The notes beneath the pieces were generated by a model. It saw only the letters and a program-made list of their open reading frames with translations. It had not been told where the DNA came from and made no database searches. From Acidobacteriaceae bacterium (GTDB lineage: Bacteria > Acidobacteriota > Terriglobia > Terriglobales > Acidobacteriaceae), in NCBI GenBank assembly GCA_030041435.1, contig JASHNW010000065.1:1-64000 (forward strand): 64,000 bases of DNA. Reading direction: 5' to 3'. Of the stretch, positions 25,868 through 35,303 are shown in pieces. Numbering within the stretch: position 1 is the first letter of the stretch; each line of letters begins with the position of its first letter. A program made the translations under genes and the position numbers.

Positions 25868-28800
25868 ATGCGCGCGAAGGAGCGCGTCGCACGGAAACGC
25901 GAAGGAGGGGTGCGGCGACGGCCGGTGTGGCTGCCGGCGGTTGCACTCTGCGCGGCGCTGGCGATTCCGGTGGGGGCGCAGGAAGCGGCGCAAACGCAGG
26001 CGGCCGCGGCGGCCCCGATTTCGACGTGGAGCGGGATGGTGCGGACGGTATCGGGCCAGGCGGCGGCCGGGGCGACTGTCACGGTGTTCGAGGCGACAGG
26101 CCGGCGGAAGCATCGTCAGACGGCGGTAGCGGGGCCGGACGGGCGGTTCTCGATGGCGGGGGTCGCGCCGGGACCGCATTCGGTAACCGTGCGCTTGCCG
26201 GGACGGCCGGCGACGGCGGCGGTGACGGTGGAGGTGACGGGCGCGGCGGTGGTGCTGGCCGTATCCGACGAGAACACGCTGGCGGTGGGGGTGGCACCCG
26301 CGTTACCAACGGGCTTGCCGACGGTTCCGGTGGGGGCGCAGGCCAATGCGGCCAGCGAGACCACGGGCGGAGAGAAGCTGTCGAGCCAGGCAGTGAGTTC
26401 GCTGCCGCTGAACGGACGCGACTTCAGCACCCTGCTGCTGCTGGCGGCGGGCACGATGACGGACGTGAATGGAGCGACCAACTTCACGCAGCAGTTCGCC
26501 ATCAACGGGCAGCGGGGAGTGGAGGCGGTGTTCGCGATGGATGGCGCGGACATCTCCGATCCGGAGATGGGCGGGAGCACGTTCACCAATTTCAATGTAG
26601 ACGCAATTCAGGAGATCCAGTCGAGCTCGGGGTGGATGCCGGCGTCGATTGGGCGCGGGGCGGCGGGGTTCACGAACATCGTTACGCGGTCGGGGAAGAG
26701 CGGCTTCCACGGATCGTTCTTCGAGTTTGTGCGGAACTCGGCGCTGGATGCGAGGAATTACTTCGACCATCCGTCGATTGCGGAGCCAGGGCGGATTCCG
26801 CCTTTCCGGCGCAACGAGTTCGGGTTCACGAATGGCGGGCCGGTGGTGTTGCCGCATTTGTACGACGGGCAGGGGAAGACCTTCTATTTCGGGCAGTATC
26901 AGGGATTCCGGCAGGTGCTGGGGACGACCCAGGTGCTGGCGGTGCCGACGGCGGAGGAGCGGGCGGGGCTGGACACGGTGACGTATGCGGACGGCAGCAC
27001 GGATACGCTGATGCCGCCGGTGAATGCGCAGATCGCCCCGTTGCTGGCGCGGTATCCGCTGCCGAATAATCCGACCGGGGCGTATGGGGCGCGGACGTAT
27101 GCGGCGCCGTCGGATGTGGCAACGGATGCGGACCAGTTTTCGATCCGCATCGATCAGCAGATGGGAGCGAAGGGGCAGTTTCTGGGGCGGTTCGTGTATG
27201 ACAACCTGACCGGGCCGACGACGAATCCGGACCAGACCATACTCGATCCGAGCTTCGGGGTGCAGTATGTCGACCGGCAGCGGAATGTGGTGTTCACGTA
27301 TACGCGAACGGTGTCGCCGCGGTATGTGTGGGATGCGTCGCTGAGCATCACGCGGACGACGCCATCGTTCCCAACGCCCAACCACACGGATCCGGCGCTG
27401 AAGTTTACGGATGGGCTGTACGAGGGGTTCGACACGGCGGCGGGGTCGGTGATGTCGGCATTCGGGAACCTGTTCCAGGGGCAGCTGAACGCAACGTGGA
27501 CGAGGGCGCGGCACGCGGTGAAGGTGGGCGGCGAAGCGCGGCTGAATCGGGACACGACGTATTTCGGGATCAGCCCCAACGGGGAGTACGACTTCGGCGG
27601 CGGCACGGTGTATTCGCCGGTGTTTATTCCGTCGCAGAGCGGGACGCACGATGTGGAGCCGGGCGATCCGCTGCCGGACACGCTGAGCAGCCTGCTGATC
27701 GGGTATCCGTATGGGTACACCATAGCGGTGGCGCCGCCGTACTTCTCGAACGGAGCGCACATCGGGCCGGCGGCGATCAATCGGAACGACGTGAACGTGT
27801 ATTTCCAGGACACGTGGAAGATCAACCAGAGGTGGGCGCTGGACTACGGGCTGCGCTACGAGCTGTACACGCCGATTACGGAGCGGGCGCACCGGACGGC
27901 GAGCTTTCTGAATGCGTTTCAGGCAGCGGGCGTGGGACAGGAGTATCTGATCAATCCGCAACCGGGGTTCCAGATGGGGTGGAACGGCTGGGGGCCGCGC
28001 GTGCAGGTGGACTGGAATGCGCCGCGGCAGGTGCGGGTACACGCGGGCGGGGCGATCACGGTGATTCCGCCGAATATCTGGCAGGACAATTTTCTGACCG
28101 GATCGACGCCGTTTGCGGTGTATCCGCGGGTGAATGCGTCGAAGAGCGGAGAGGTTGGGTACGGGTTCCGGATCACGCCGGACGAGCTGCCGCAGACCTA
28201 TACGCCCGCCGGACAGAACGTGTTTGCGAATGGCGGCTCGAAGAAAGTGCCGGCGAATACGGTGATGGACGTGAACCGGTACCAGCAGGAGCTGGCGGCG
28301 CTGGCGCCGGGGCACCAGCTGTCGCTGCTGAATCTGAGCGCGATCGACCGGCGGTTCGGGGACGGATATCTGCAGACCTGGACGGTGGGGGTGGAGCGGA
28401 CGTTTGCGGGACTGACGGCGGACGCGGCGTATGTGGGAACGGCTTCGTTCCGGCTGCCGCGGCTATCGTATCCGAATGGGTATCCGGGAGCGGGGCCGGG
28501 GTTTGCGCCGTTTACCGATTTCGACAGCTCGGGGGCGGTGACGGGGGGCTTCGGGTACGAGTCAGTGGTTACGGATACAGCGCACTCGTCGTACCACGCG
28601 CTGCAGACCTCGCTGGCGGGGACGCTGGGCCACGGCGGTCCGGGGCTGCAGGCCGGATACACGTGGGGCAAGTCGCTGGACGACGTAAGCGGGGTAATCG
28701 GTGGGACGGGATCGACGGGAGCGGTGACGGTGCTGAGCCCGCAGAACCCGTTCGACAACCACGCGGAGAAGGGACCGTCGAACTTCGACGTGGCGCAGGC

Positions 28801-29392
28801 GTTCACGGTGAGCGCGGCGCAGGATCTGCACCTGCAGGATTTGGGATTTTTACCCGCGGGCAGCCATGTGCTGACGGCGGGGTGGGAACTGCTGAGCATT
28901 TCCACGATCACCAGCGGATCGCCGTTCACGATTTATTCCGGGATCCAGCAGACGGGAGCGGGAACGGTTGGGGCTGATCGGCCGGACCAGATCGGAAAGC
29001 CGGATTTGTCGACGGCGCACAGCGCGACGCGGCGGCGCGAAGACTATTTTGGGCTGGGCGCGGCGAATGCGTCATATTTTTCGATCCCGATCGGGGTTCC
29101 CGGAGGGACAGGGCCGAACGCAGGGCGTTTCGGTACGCTGGGACGGAATACGTTCCGGGGGCCGGCGTACTACGACTTCGACTACGCGCTGATCAAGACC
29201 ACGCCGATCGGGCGGCGGAAGAGCGGCCTGGAGCGGGCGGATGTGCAGTTCCGGGGCGAGTTCTTCAACCTGTTCAACGTGGTGAACATGGGGCTGCCGG
29301 CGAATACCATCGAGGGGTCAGGGTTCGGGGTGATCAGCAAGACGGCGGGGACGTCGCGGCAGATCCAGTTTTCGCTGAAGCTGATCTATTGA
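25868..29392 (+). CDS. TonB-dependent receptor, Oar-like, with carboxypeptidase-regulatory-like domain
   Basis: About 1174 residues. A basic n-region and hydrophobic signal segment (LPAVALCAALAIPVG) precede a carboxypeptidase-regulatory-like beta-sandwich (about 45-120), a plug domain (SLPLNGRDFSTLLLLAAG, then FAMDGADISDPEMGG) and a 22-strand-type barrel. It should import a bulky substrate across the outer membrane using TonB energy; the neighbouring GH51 hints at a carbohydrate. The start is uncertain: ATG 25868 gives a normal signal peptide, while TTG 25802 adds 22 residues. No SusD-like partner is adjacent. Confidence 0.88.
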   Translation: MRAKERVARKREGGVRRRPVWLPAVALCAALAIPVGAQEAAQTQAAAAAPISTWSGMVRTVSGQAAAGATVTVFEATGRRKHRQTAVAGPDGRFSMAGVAPGPHSVTVRLPGRPATAAVTVEVTGAAVVLAVSDENTLAVGVAPALPTGLPTVPVGAQANAASETTGGEKLSSQAVSSLPLNGRDFSTLLLLAAGTMTDVNGATNFTQQFAINGQRGVEAVFAMDGADISDPEMGGSTFTNFNVDAIQEIQSSSGWMPASIGRGAAGFTNIVTRSGKSGFHGSFFEFVRNSALDARNYFDHPSIAEPGRIPPFRRNEFGFTNGGPVVLPHLYDGQGKTFYFGQYQGFRQVLGTTQVLAVPTAEERAGLDTVTYADGSTDTLMPPVNAQIAPLLARYPLPNNPTGAYGARTYAAPSDVATDADQFSIRIDQQMGAKGQFLGRFVYDNLTGPTTNPDQTILDPSFGVQYVDRQRNVVFTYTRTVSPRYVWDASLSITRTTPSFPTPNHTDPALKFTDGLYEGFDTAAGSVMSAFGNLFQGQLNATWTRARHAVKVGGEARLNRDTTYFGISPNGEYDFGGGTVYSPVFIPSQSGTHDVEPGDPLPDTLSSLLIGYPYGYTIAVAPPYFSNGAHIGPAAINRNDVNVYFQDTWKINQRWALDYGLRYELYTPITERAHRTASFLNAFQAAGVGQEYLINPQPGFQMGWNGWGPRVQVDWNAPRQVRVHAGGAITVIPPNIWQDNFLTGSTPFAVYPRVNASKSGEVGYGFRITPDELPQTYTPAGQNVFANGGSKKVPANTVMDVNRYQQELAALAPGHQLSLLNLSAIDRRFGDGYLQTWTVGVERTFAGLTADAAYVGTASFRLPRLSYPNGYPGAGPGFAPFTDFDSSGAVTGGFGYESVVTDTAHSSYHALQTSLAGTLGHGGPGLQAGYTWGKSLDDVSGVIGGTGSTGAVTVLSPQNPFDNHAEKGPSNFDVAQAFTVSAAQDLHLQDLGFLPAGSHVLTAGWELLSISTITSGSPFTIYSGIQQTGAGTVGADRPDQIGKPDLSTAHSATRRREDYFGLGAANASYFSIPIGVPGGTGPNAGRFGTLGRNTFRGPAYYDFDYALIKTTPIGRRKSGLERADVQFRGEFFNLFNVVNMGLPANTIEGSGFGVISKTAGTSRQIQFSLKLIY

Positions 29393-29808
29393 AGGCCGGC
29401 GCCGGAGGCGCGGAGGGGCGCCGCCGGGATGGGCCAAAAGAACCTGAGAGCCAAACCAGCCGGTGACCGTGGATTCACGCCGGGATGGCCGGCCAGGACG
29501 AGAATTCCGTTGGCACTGAGCGCCTCCCAGTTGCCGGTGAACCGAATTCGGCAAAGTAATTGGCCCAAATAAGGAAAGATTTGCGACAATGGTTCGCCAT
29601 ACGCGCAAGGTCTCCCGTAGAATGCGGTGCGCGTGGCCGATGGGTTGTCGAACCGCGAAACGAACGAAAATCTTAATCCGTTGATCTTCTGAAGCGATCT
29701 CAGACGGTTCGACCACTCGCCGGCCACGGGAATTGGCCTTCGCGCCTCGGTTGACGCTGCGCGTAAGCGCACTGCCATCGTCTCGGCTGTTGGGGAGGGG
29801 ATTCGGCT
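29393..29808. other. 416-bp intergenic region
   Basis: A G+C-rich imperfect hairpin lies just after the receptor stop (from about 29396 to 29440) without a T-run. The rest is less G+C-rich and has no recognisable gene. A minus-strand open frame spans it, but it shows no family features and ends inside the receptor gene, so it is not called. Confidence 0.45.
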
Positions 29809-32800
29809 ATGAAACATTCGCTTCGCTCATCGACCCTAGTTCTGGTTTCACTGTTTTGCGCGAGCGCCTGCATCCCGGCGAGTGCGGAAGCTGCCGAAGG
29901 AGCGCAGGGATTCCCCGAGCAGGCGGATATACAGGCAGGGCATCCAGCTCCGTCTGCGCCCAGGGCGATGGCCACCATTCCCGGGCCGCTGCGGTCCTTT
30001 TTGCGCATGGCCGGCATCAGCCAGGAAGCGAGGCCCGAGGAAGTACTGCCGCTGCTCGCGCGCAACGTGTCGCTGCTGGGATACCAGGCAGGAGGGGAGA
30101 CAGAGTACCTGATTCTGCTGCGGCGCTACGTGGAGTTTGCGCGTGAACTGAGGGCGCAGGTGGACGCGCAGGACACGATCCATGTGGACAGCTGCGACGA
30201 CGCCGGCAAGCTGATCATTGTGCTCGGTTATCAGTTCAAGGGAAATTGTGGAGATAAAGACGCATATCTGGTGACGGCCAATGCGGAGCGGGCCTTTCTG
30301 ACCGTGGATTCGGCGTTTCCGCTGACGCGGCTTGAGGAGGCGCTGCAGAATCACACACCGTTCTCTTATTCATTTCCCGCGACCGAGGCTCCGGTTCTGT
30401 TCCGGGAACAGGATTGGGTGGGGGCGAGCAGTTGGCGGCACAAGGGAGCGGCGACCGTGGTCGATGTTCTGCTGCACGACGTGGATCTGGACCGGCTGTA
30501 CTGGGCGCTTTCAAAAGAGGATGACGAAACCCAGATGGCGCTGCACCGGTCGCGCGGATTGAGGTCGCTGATCCCCATCGCCACGGCGCTGGAGTTTTAC
30601 GGAAGCCAGATCTCCGTTCGCTCGGGACGGGTTCTGGTTCCCGGCGGCCCGCGCGCCGATGCAGCCTGGGAGCAGCTGGTGGGGGCGAGTCCGCATTCTC
30701 CCGGCGAATTTGTCGAACATTTGTGCGAGCGCGATCACGGCTGGCTGGCGGCGTATTTCGATGCCATTTCGCGCGTGAACCGGGAGCAGCAGCGTCACCT
30801 GACCGAGGTGCCACGGCTGAGACTGATGTACGACATTTACCGGCGGGCGGGCAGCAGTTCGAGCGCCATGAGAGGGGTATTTCCGCGCAACGGGGATCTG
30901 CTGGTGCTGTTCGACGGCCTGCGATGGCAACCCGACGGCACTCTGTATATTCCGGGGAACCTGGAAATATGGAAAGAAATCTTCAATCAGGATTCCAGTC
31001 CGAAGTTAATCCGCGACTGGGTCAAAAACGCGCGCCGCTGGGACAGCCCGGAACAGTTGCTGATGACGCTTGTGGCGTGCTCCACATTTCAGAGCGACGA
31101 GGGTCCGCTGCAGATCTACATGACCCTCAGTGCGGTCGATCGCGGGCGCCAGACGCAGAACCGGCTGGCCGATGGCACGGTTCGGCTGATGGCAGCAAAG
31201 TTTTCTCGGTACCACAGCTGGTATCTCGCGTTTACGGAATTCAGCGCGCTCAACGACACATCGGTGACGCAATTTCTGAAGGCTGCCGACGCGGTCACCG
31301 ACATTTCTGCTCCGGCGCTGCGCTCGAATGCACTGGGCGCTCTGCAGGCAAACATCGGGCTGTGGGAGATCCTGGCGCGCCAGCAGGAGATCCCGGATGC
31401 GGCGATGAACACGTCGTGGCAGAGCATGGTTTCGCCGTTTATCGGCGTATCCACATCAGTTCAGCTGTTCGACGCGACGCGAAGCTCGCTGGGATCGATG
31501 CTGAACGTTGCTTCCGGCGATGCGAATCTCTCCCAGGATCAGATCATCGACCTGCTGGCCGGCCCCGCGCAGCAGAGCGACGCGGGACGGCGCGCGCATG
31601 AGGAGATTGCGGATCGGATGCGAGGGGTGCTCGACGACCAGCGTCTGGTGTCTCTGGATACACTCTTCGCGCTCTACGACGGATTGGATCAGATGGCCCA
31701 TGGATCGGCGGTGAAGGACCAGCTGATTCCACTGGCGGGAAGCCTGCGGGAGTTCGAGATGCCGCGCGCGATTTTTACCGCCGGGGAAAAGGCGGCCTGG
31801 GCGCCGCAGATTTATACCAGCCGCCACGCGGAGCTGCAGGTTCGAACCGATCTGACGAGGGTGATCCAGTCGGGTTCGGCCGCGCAGCTGGAAGCCGCGC
31901 GCGGCCAGCTGACCCCGTTTCTGCGGGACACCCTGGTGGGGCTGAATTATGCGTACTATGAGCCGCCGGGCGCGCAGATCCTGCGCAATAATCCACTGTT
32001 TGTCCGCTCGCACGATTTTGGAGCAACATCGATTTCCGGATACAGCGAAATCTGGGATCCTCCGAGCCTGGTGGGCATCGGTGTCACGGCGGGCGGCGGC
32101 GCTTATCTGATCGGCTCGTTAGCCAACCTGCCTTATGCCCTGGCCAGCGCAGAAGATGAATTCATCGCTCCGGAGAATGCCGGGGCGCTGGTGTGGCAGG
32201 GCGCCGCGCCGGCGCTGCTGGTGGACGCCGTCCAGCCGCGCTGGTGGAGCACCACTCCAACCGAGCTGCACGCGGCCACGCTGTATCAGCGCATGGGAGA
32301 GGAGCTGCTGGTGGCTGCGTCCGGCAATGCAGAAGTGCGGGGAAGAGTGACCGACATCCTTGCGGATCTGATGAACCCGCGGCGCATGGAAATGACGGAT
32401 CGGGCGCTGGCTGACGCCGCAGACACCGTTGCCCTGATGCCGAGGATTACGCCGGCGGAGAAATTCTATCTGGCCGCGCAGTACCGCCGGCTGTATCCGG
32501 CGGACGCAGCAGCCTCGGGAGCGGCGGGCCGCGAACTTGACGCACTGGCGCGGAGCAATCCCGCCGAGGTGAGCGCGGAGCGACTGTCGAGAGATTTCGG
32601 GGTGCCGCATCCGACTCTGGAGCAGACCAATGCCTGCGCCATTCTGAATGTGAAACCGCTGCCTGCATTCGCCGGCGAAGACTACGGCCTTGTGGGAGAG
32701 TCGTGGGAATCCAGCAATCTCTACTGGGCGCGGCTGGCGGATGAGATGGGCTATGCTCCGGCGTCGCTGAATCTGCTCGTCCCGGAGCTGAGCCGCCTGA

Positions 32801-32931
32801 TGATCGCGAAGATATTTGCCACAGATCTGGACGATTGGCCGGCGATTCTGCGCGCGATGGAACTTACCGGCGATGAATTTCGGCAAGGCGGCATACCCAT
32901 CGCCGCCATGACTACTATTTCTCAGCGTTAA
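29809..32931 (+). CDS. Very large secreted protein of unknown function
   Basis: 1040 residues. A signal peptide with a Cys near its end (LVSLFCASACIPASA) suggests export and possibly lipid attachment. The rest is largely helical, with no membrane segment and no motif that I can match to a known enzyme. A Cys pair near residues 124 and 144 and a Trp/Tyr-rich stretch near 730-790 (YYEPPGAQILRNNP, SEIWDPPSLVGIGV) may be functional. It lies 29 bp upstream of the VWFA protein, so the two are probably one transcription unit. Confidence 0.78.
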   Translation: MKHSLRSSTLVLVSLFCASACIPASAEAAEGAQGFPEQADIQAGHPAPSAPRAMATIPGPLRSFLRMAGISQEARPEEVLPLLARNVSLLGYQAGGETEYLILLRRYVEFARELRAQVDAQDTIHVDSCDDAGKLIIVLGYQFKGNCGDKDAYLVTANAERAFLTVDSAFPLTRLEEALQNHTPFSYSFPATEAPVLFREQDWVGASSWRHKGAATVVDVLLHDVDLDRLYWALSKEDDETQMALHRSRGLRSLIPIATALEFYGSQISVRSGRVLVPGGPRADAAWEQLVGASPHSPGEFVEHLCERDHGWLAAYFDAISRVNREQQRHLTEVPRLRLMYDIYRRAGSSSSAMRGVFPRNGDLLVLFDGLRWQPDGTLYIPGNLEIWKEIFNQDSSPKLIRDWVKNARRWDSPEQLLMTLVACSTFQSDEGPLQIYMTLSAVDRGRQTQNRLADGTVRLMAAKFSRYHSWYLAFTEFSALNDTSVTQFLKAADAVTDISAPALRSNALGALQANIGLWEILARQQEIPDAAMNTSWQSMVSPFIGVSTSVQLFDATRSSLGSMLNVASGDANLSQDQIIDLLAGPAQQSDAGRRAHEEIADRMRGVLDDQRLVSLDTLFALYDGLDQMAHGSAVKDQLIPLAGSLREFEMPRAIFTAGEKAAWAPQIYTSRHAELQVRTDLTRVIQSGSAAQLEAARGQLTPFLRDTLVGLNYAYYEPPGAQILRNNPLFVRSHDFGATSISGYSEIWDPPSLVGIGVTAGGGAYLIGSLANLPYALASAEDEFIAPENAGALVWQGAAPALLVDAVQPRWWSTTPTELHAATLYQRMGEELLVAASGNAEVRGRVTDILADLMNPRRMEMTDRALADAADTVALMPRITPAEKFYLAAQYRRLYPADAAASGAAGRELDALARSNPAEVSAERLSRDFGVPHPTLEQTNACAILNVKPLPAFAGEDYGLVGESWESSNLYWARLADEMGYAPASLNLLVPELSRLMIAKIFATDLDDWPAILRAMELTGDEFRQGGIPIAAMTTISQR

Positions 32932-32960
32932 CGCACAGGTGGGCCGTGCACGGGAGCAGT

Positions 32961-34094
32961 ATGGCTATGAAATTCGTTCTGTTCGTCGCGTTCTGTTCAG
33001 GTCTGGTTGTTGCGGCGTCCGGCGGGCCGGCGACGCCAGCTCAGGACAAGTCCTCATCACGCATCTTCGTCAATGTGGTTCTGGTGCAGCTGAACGTTGC
33101 GGTTACGGATCGGCACGGGAACTACATCACCGGGCTGCGTCCGGAAAACTTCGATATCACGGAGGACAAGATCTCGGAGAAGATCGCAACGTTCGAAGAA
33201 GGTGGGGCGCCGGGCAGCGGCATGGGCAATGCGGCCGAGCCGGACCGGAGCTCGGTGAGCCCGGAGGCTGCGAGTCCAGCCGAAAACGCGAAAGACGAGG
33301 CGGGCGCGAATGCGGCGGGGGCATCGGTTTCGCGGCTGGCCGGAGCCAGTGTCTTTATCCTCTTCGATTCCAGCGACTATATGTATCGGGGTTTCGTCTT
33401 CGCGCAGGACGCGATCGCGGGATTCGTCCGTTCCATCGAGCAGGCCGACAGAATAGCCTATTACTCCTACAGCCGCAACCTGTCGCGGGCAACCGCGCTT
33501 ACCACCGATCGCACGCTGGTGATGCAGGGTGTGCGCAGCACGGTGGCAGGCGACGAAGCTGCGCTCTACAACTGCCTTCTGCTGACGGTGCGGGACGCGG
33601 CCCAGTTACGGGGCCGGAAGGCGGTGGTGGTGTTTTCGAACGGCCCCGACAACGCCAGCTCGGTGCCGCCGGAGGATGTGGAGGAATTAGCTCAGTCAAC
33701 CGGGACGATTATTTACATCATCAGCACCAGGCAGGCGCAGGACGATCCGCTTTCCAGCGCGGTGTTCGAGCGGATGAGCAAGGGCACCGGGGGCAAGGCG
33801 TATTTTGCAAAGGACTGGCGCGATGAGAACCTCGCCTTTGCCTCCATCCGGGAAGACCTGGCCCACCTGTATACGATCAGCTACTACCCAAAGCCAAATC
33901 CGAATCGCGGCTGGCGCACGATTTCCGTGAAGCTGGTGGGCAAGGATCTCGGGAAATATCACGTCCGGACCAGGGATGGGTATCGTCTTCAGGAGCAGAT
34001 TCCGACGGCTTCCCAGGCGACGTCCGGACAGGCATCGGAAACAGACTTCAGCGGAAAGCAGCCTTCGACCGGCAGCAGCCAGGAGCATCCGTAG
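32961..34094 (+). CDS. Secreted VWFA-related protein (acidobacterial type)
   Basis: 377 residues. A signal peptide is followed by the N-terminal beta segment typical of this family (VNVVLVQLNVAVTDRHGNYI, then LRPENFDITEDK), a low-complexity linker (about 90-120), and a von Willebrand A domain (about 125-310) with a MIDAS-like DSSDYM. The end (TISYYPKPNPNRGWRTISVK) is the family's usual C-terminal phrase. It probably mediates protein contacts at the cell surface or in the periplasm. The ATG at 32961 follows GGGAG; ATG 32967 is also possible. It is cotranscribed with the 1040-residue protein upstream. Confidence 0.85.
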   Translation: MAMKFVLFVAFCSGLVVAASGGPATPAQDKSSSRIFVNVVLVQLNVAVTDRHGNYITGLRPENFDITEDKISEKIATFEEGGAPGSGMGNAAEPDRSSVSPEAASPAENAKDEAGANAAGASVSRLAGASVFILFDSSDYMYRGFVFAQDAIAGFVRSIEQADRIAYYSYSRNLSRATALTTDRTLVMQGVRSTVAGDEAALYNCLLLTVRDAAQLRGRKAVVVFSNGPDNASSVPPEDVEELAQSTGTIIYIISTRQAQDDPLSSAVFERMSKGTGGKAYFAKDWRDENLAFASIREDLAHLYTISYYPKPNPNRGWRTISVKLVGKDLGKYHVRTRDGYRLQEQIPTASQATSGQASETDFSGKQPSTGSSQEHP

Positions 34095-34223
34095 AGAATC
34101 CGCGACGGTCGGCGGTGTGGAGAAGCGACGGTGGGAAGGGTTTCCACTGACGCATCGGGTTTTGCTGCGTGATGGGGCGCACGAGGCGTGCGATAACTGC
34201 GAATACCAAGCCCTGTTACGCGA

Positions 34224-35303
34224 TCATGCCTGGTTGCGCTGCGCTCCGGGTATGCGCCGCTCCGGCTGCGGCGGAGCCGGGCTAAAGCAATGGAGGCGCA
34301 CATCGCCGGTGTGTCCCTCCAATTGCCGCAATTGCTCTTCGACGATCGCCTGCACCCGCGCAGGGGTTCCTTTTGCGCGAAGATTGACCAGCACTTCATG
34401 CCTGCTGACGGGAGACGCATCCAGGTTCCCTTCCACTCTCGGTTCTTCGCCGTTGGCGCAGATGGCCGCCTTCAGCCAGCCAGCGGGAGAACCATGAAAG
34501 AGCTTCAGATGAACAATAGAAATCCCTGAGGCCGTCAGCGCATCATCGAGGCGGTCCATCAACGGACCAACCACCAGGGCCGGAGAGAGGGGAGTCGTCG
34601 GCTCAAAGATGAAACTCAAATTCAGCCACGCCAGCGCCGCTTCTGCGCGGGCATAGCGGGCATAGTCAATGTCGAGGGTGGTCGTTCCCGGCTGGAGCAC
34701 ACCGCCGAGAATCTCGTCCAGCCATTCCTGAACGCCTTGCCCCGTTTTTGCGCTCAGGAACCTTGCCTCCACGTCCTGGGGCGCGGCTGCGTGAGGATAA
34801 AGATCGGCCTTGCTGAGGCACACCAGGTCGGCCTCCTGCAATTGCTTGTGAAACAGGAAAGACAGGTCAGGATCGGCATCAGCGCTCAGCAGCACGGAGG
34901 CGCGCGCGGGATCGACCAGGACCGTGAACGGCGCCAGCCGGCAGCGATCGAATTCCTCGCGCAGCGGGGCGAGGACGGTCGCCGTAATGTCTGTGCAGCT
35001 GCCGACGGGTTCGGCAAAGATCACATGCGGCGACGAATTCCGAAGTTCCTCGATGGCCGATGTGAGCGCGGACAACCTGCAGCAAAAGCATCCCCCGGTC
35101 ACTTCCCGCGCCACCAGACCTTGTTGTTCGGCATGGCGCGTGTCCACCAGTTCGTCGCCCTGGTCATTGAGGATGACGGCGCAGCGCATACCGCGGTGCT
35201 GCAGCAAACGGGCAGCGGCCAGGATGAGGCTGGTTTTTCCCGACCCGAGGAACCCACCCACCAGGACGACCCATGGCTTGTTCCCGCTCGGCCCCGGGTT
35301 CAC
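34224..35303 (-). CDS. CobW/G3E-family GTPase (metallochaperone type)
   Basis: 359 residues. Walker A GGFLGSGKT at 16-24, an ILNDQGDELVDT switch segment, the metal-binding CXCC motif in GGCFCC (Cys72, 74, 75), SKAD in place of NKxD, and a C-terminal CobW_C domain (about 260-350). This family loads Zn, Co, Fe or Ni into client proteins. The start is GTG 35303, whose GTGA overlaps the TGA stop of the GH116 gene by 4 bases, so translation is coupled. Longer upstream frames would run through GH116 and were rejected. The pairing with a glycosidase is unusual. Confidence 0.87.
   Translation of the reverse strand: MNPGPSGNKPWVVLVGGFLGSGKTSLILAAARLLQHRGMRCAVILNDQGDELVDTRHAEQQGLVAREVTGGCFCCRLSALTSAIEELRNSSPHVIFAEPVGSCTDITATVLAPLREEFDRCRLAPFTVLVDPARASVLLSADADPDLSFLFHKQLQEADLVCLSKADLYPHAAAPQDVEARFLSAKTGQGVQEWLDEILGGVLQPGTTTLDIDYARYARAEAALAWLNLSFIFEPTTPLSPALVVGPLMDRLDDALTASGISIVHLKLFHGSPAGWLKAAICANGEEPRVEGNLDASPVSRHEVLVNLRAKGTPARVQAIVEEQLRQLEGHTGDVRLHCFSPAPPQPERRIPGAQRNQA

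Noticed and set aside
26303-28315. A 670-codon minus-strand open frame inside the first TonB receptor gene
   Set aside because: It is Arg/His/Pro-rich without any domain, while the opposite strand encodes clear plug and barrel segments.
29690-29730. A GGTTCGACC stretch reminiscent of a tRNA T-loop
   Set aside because: The flanking bases do not form the 5-bp T-stem and no acceptor or anticodon arm can be found upstream.
29386-29817. A 143-codon minus-strand open frame in the gap before the 1040-residue protein
   Set aside because: No ribosome-binding site, no recognisable domain, and it reaches into the end of the receptor gene. It is kept only as a note in the gap entry.
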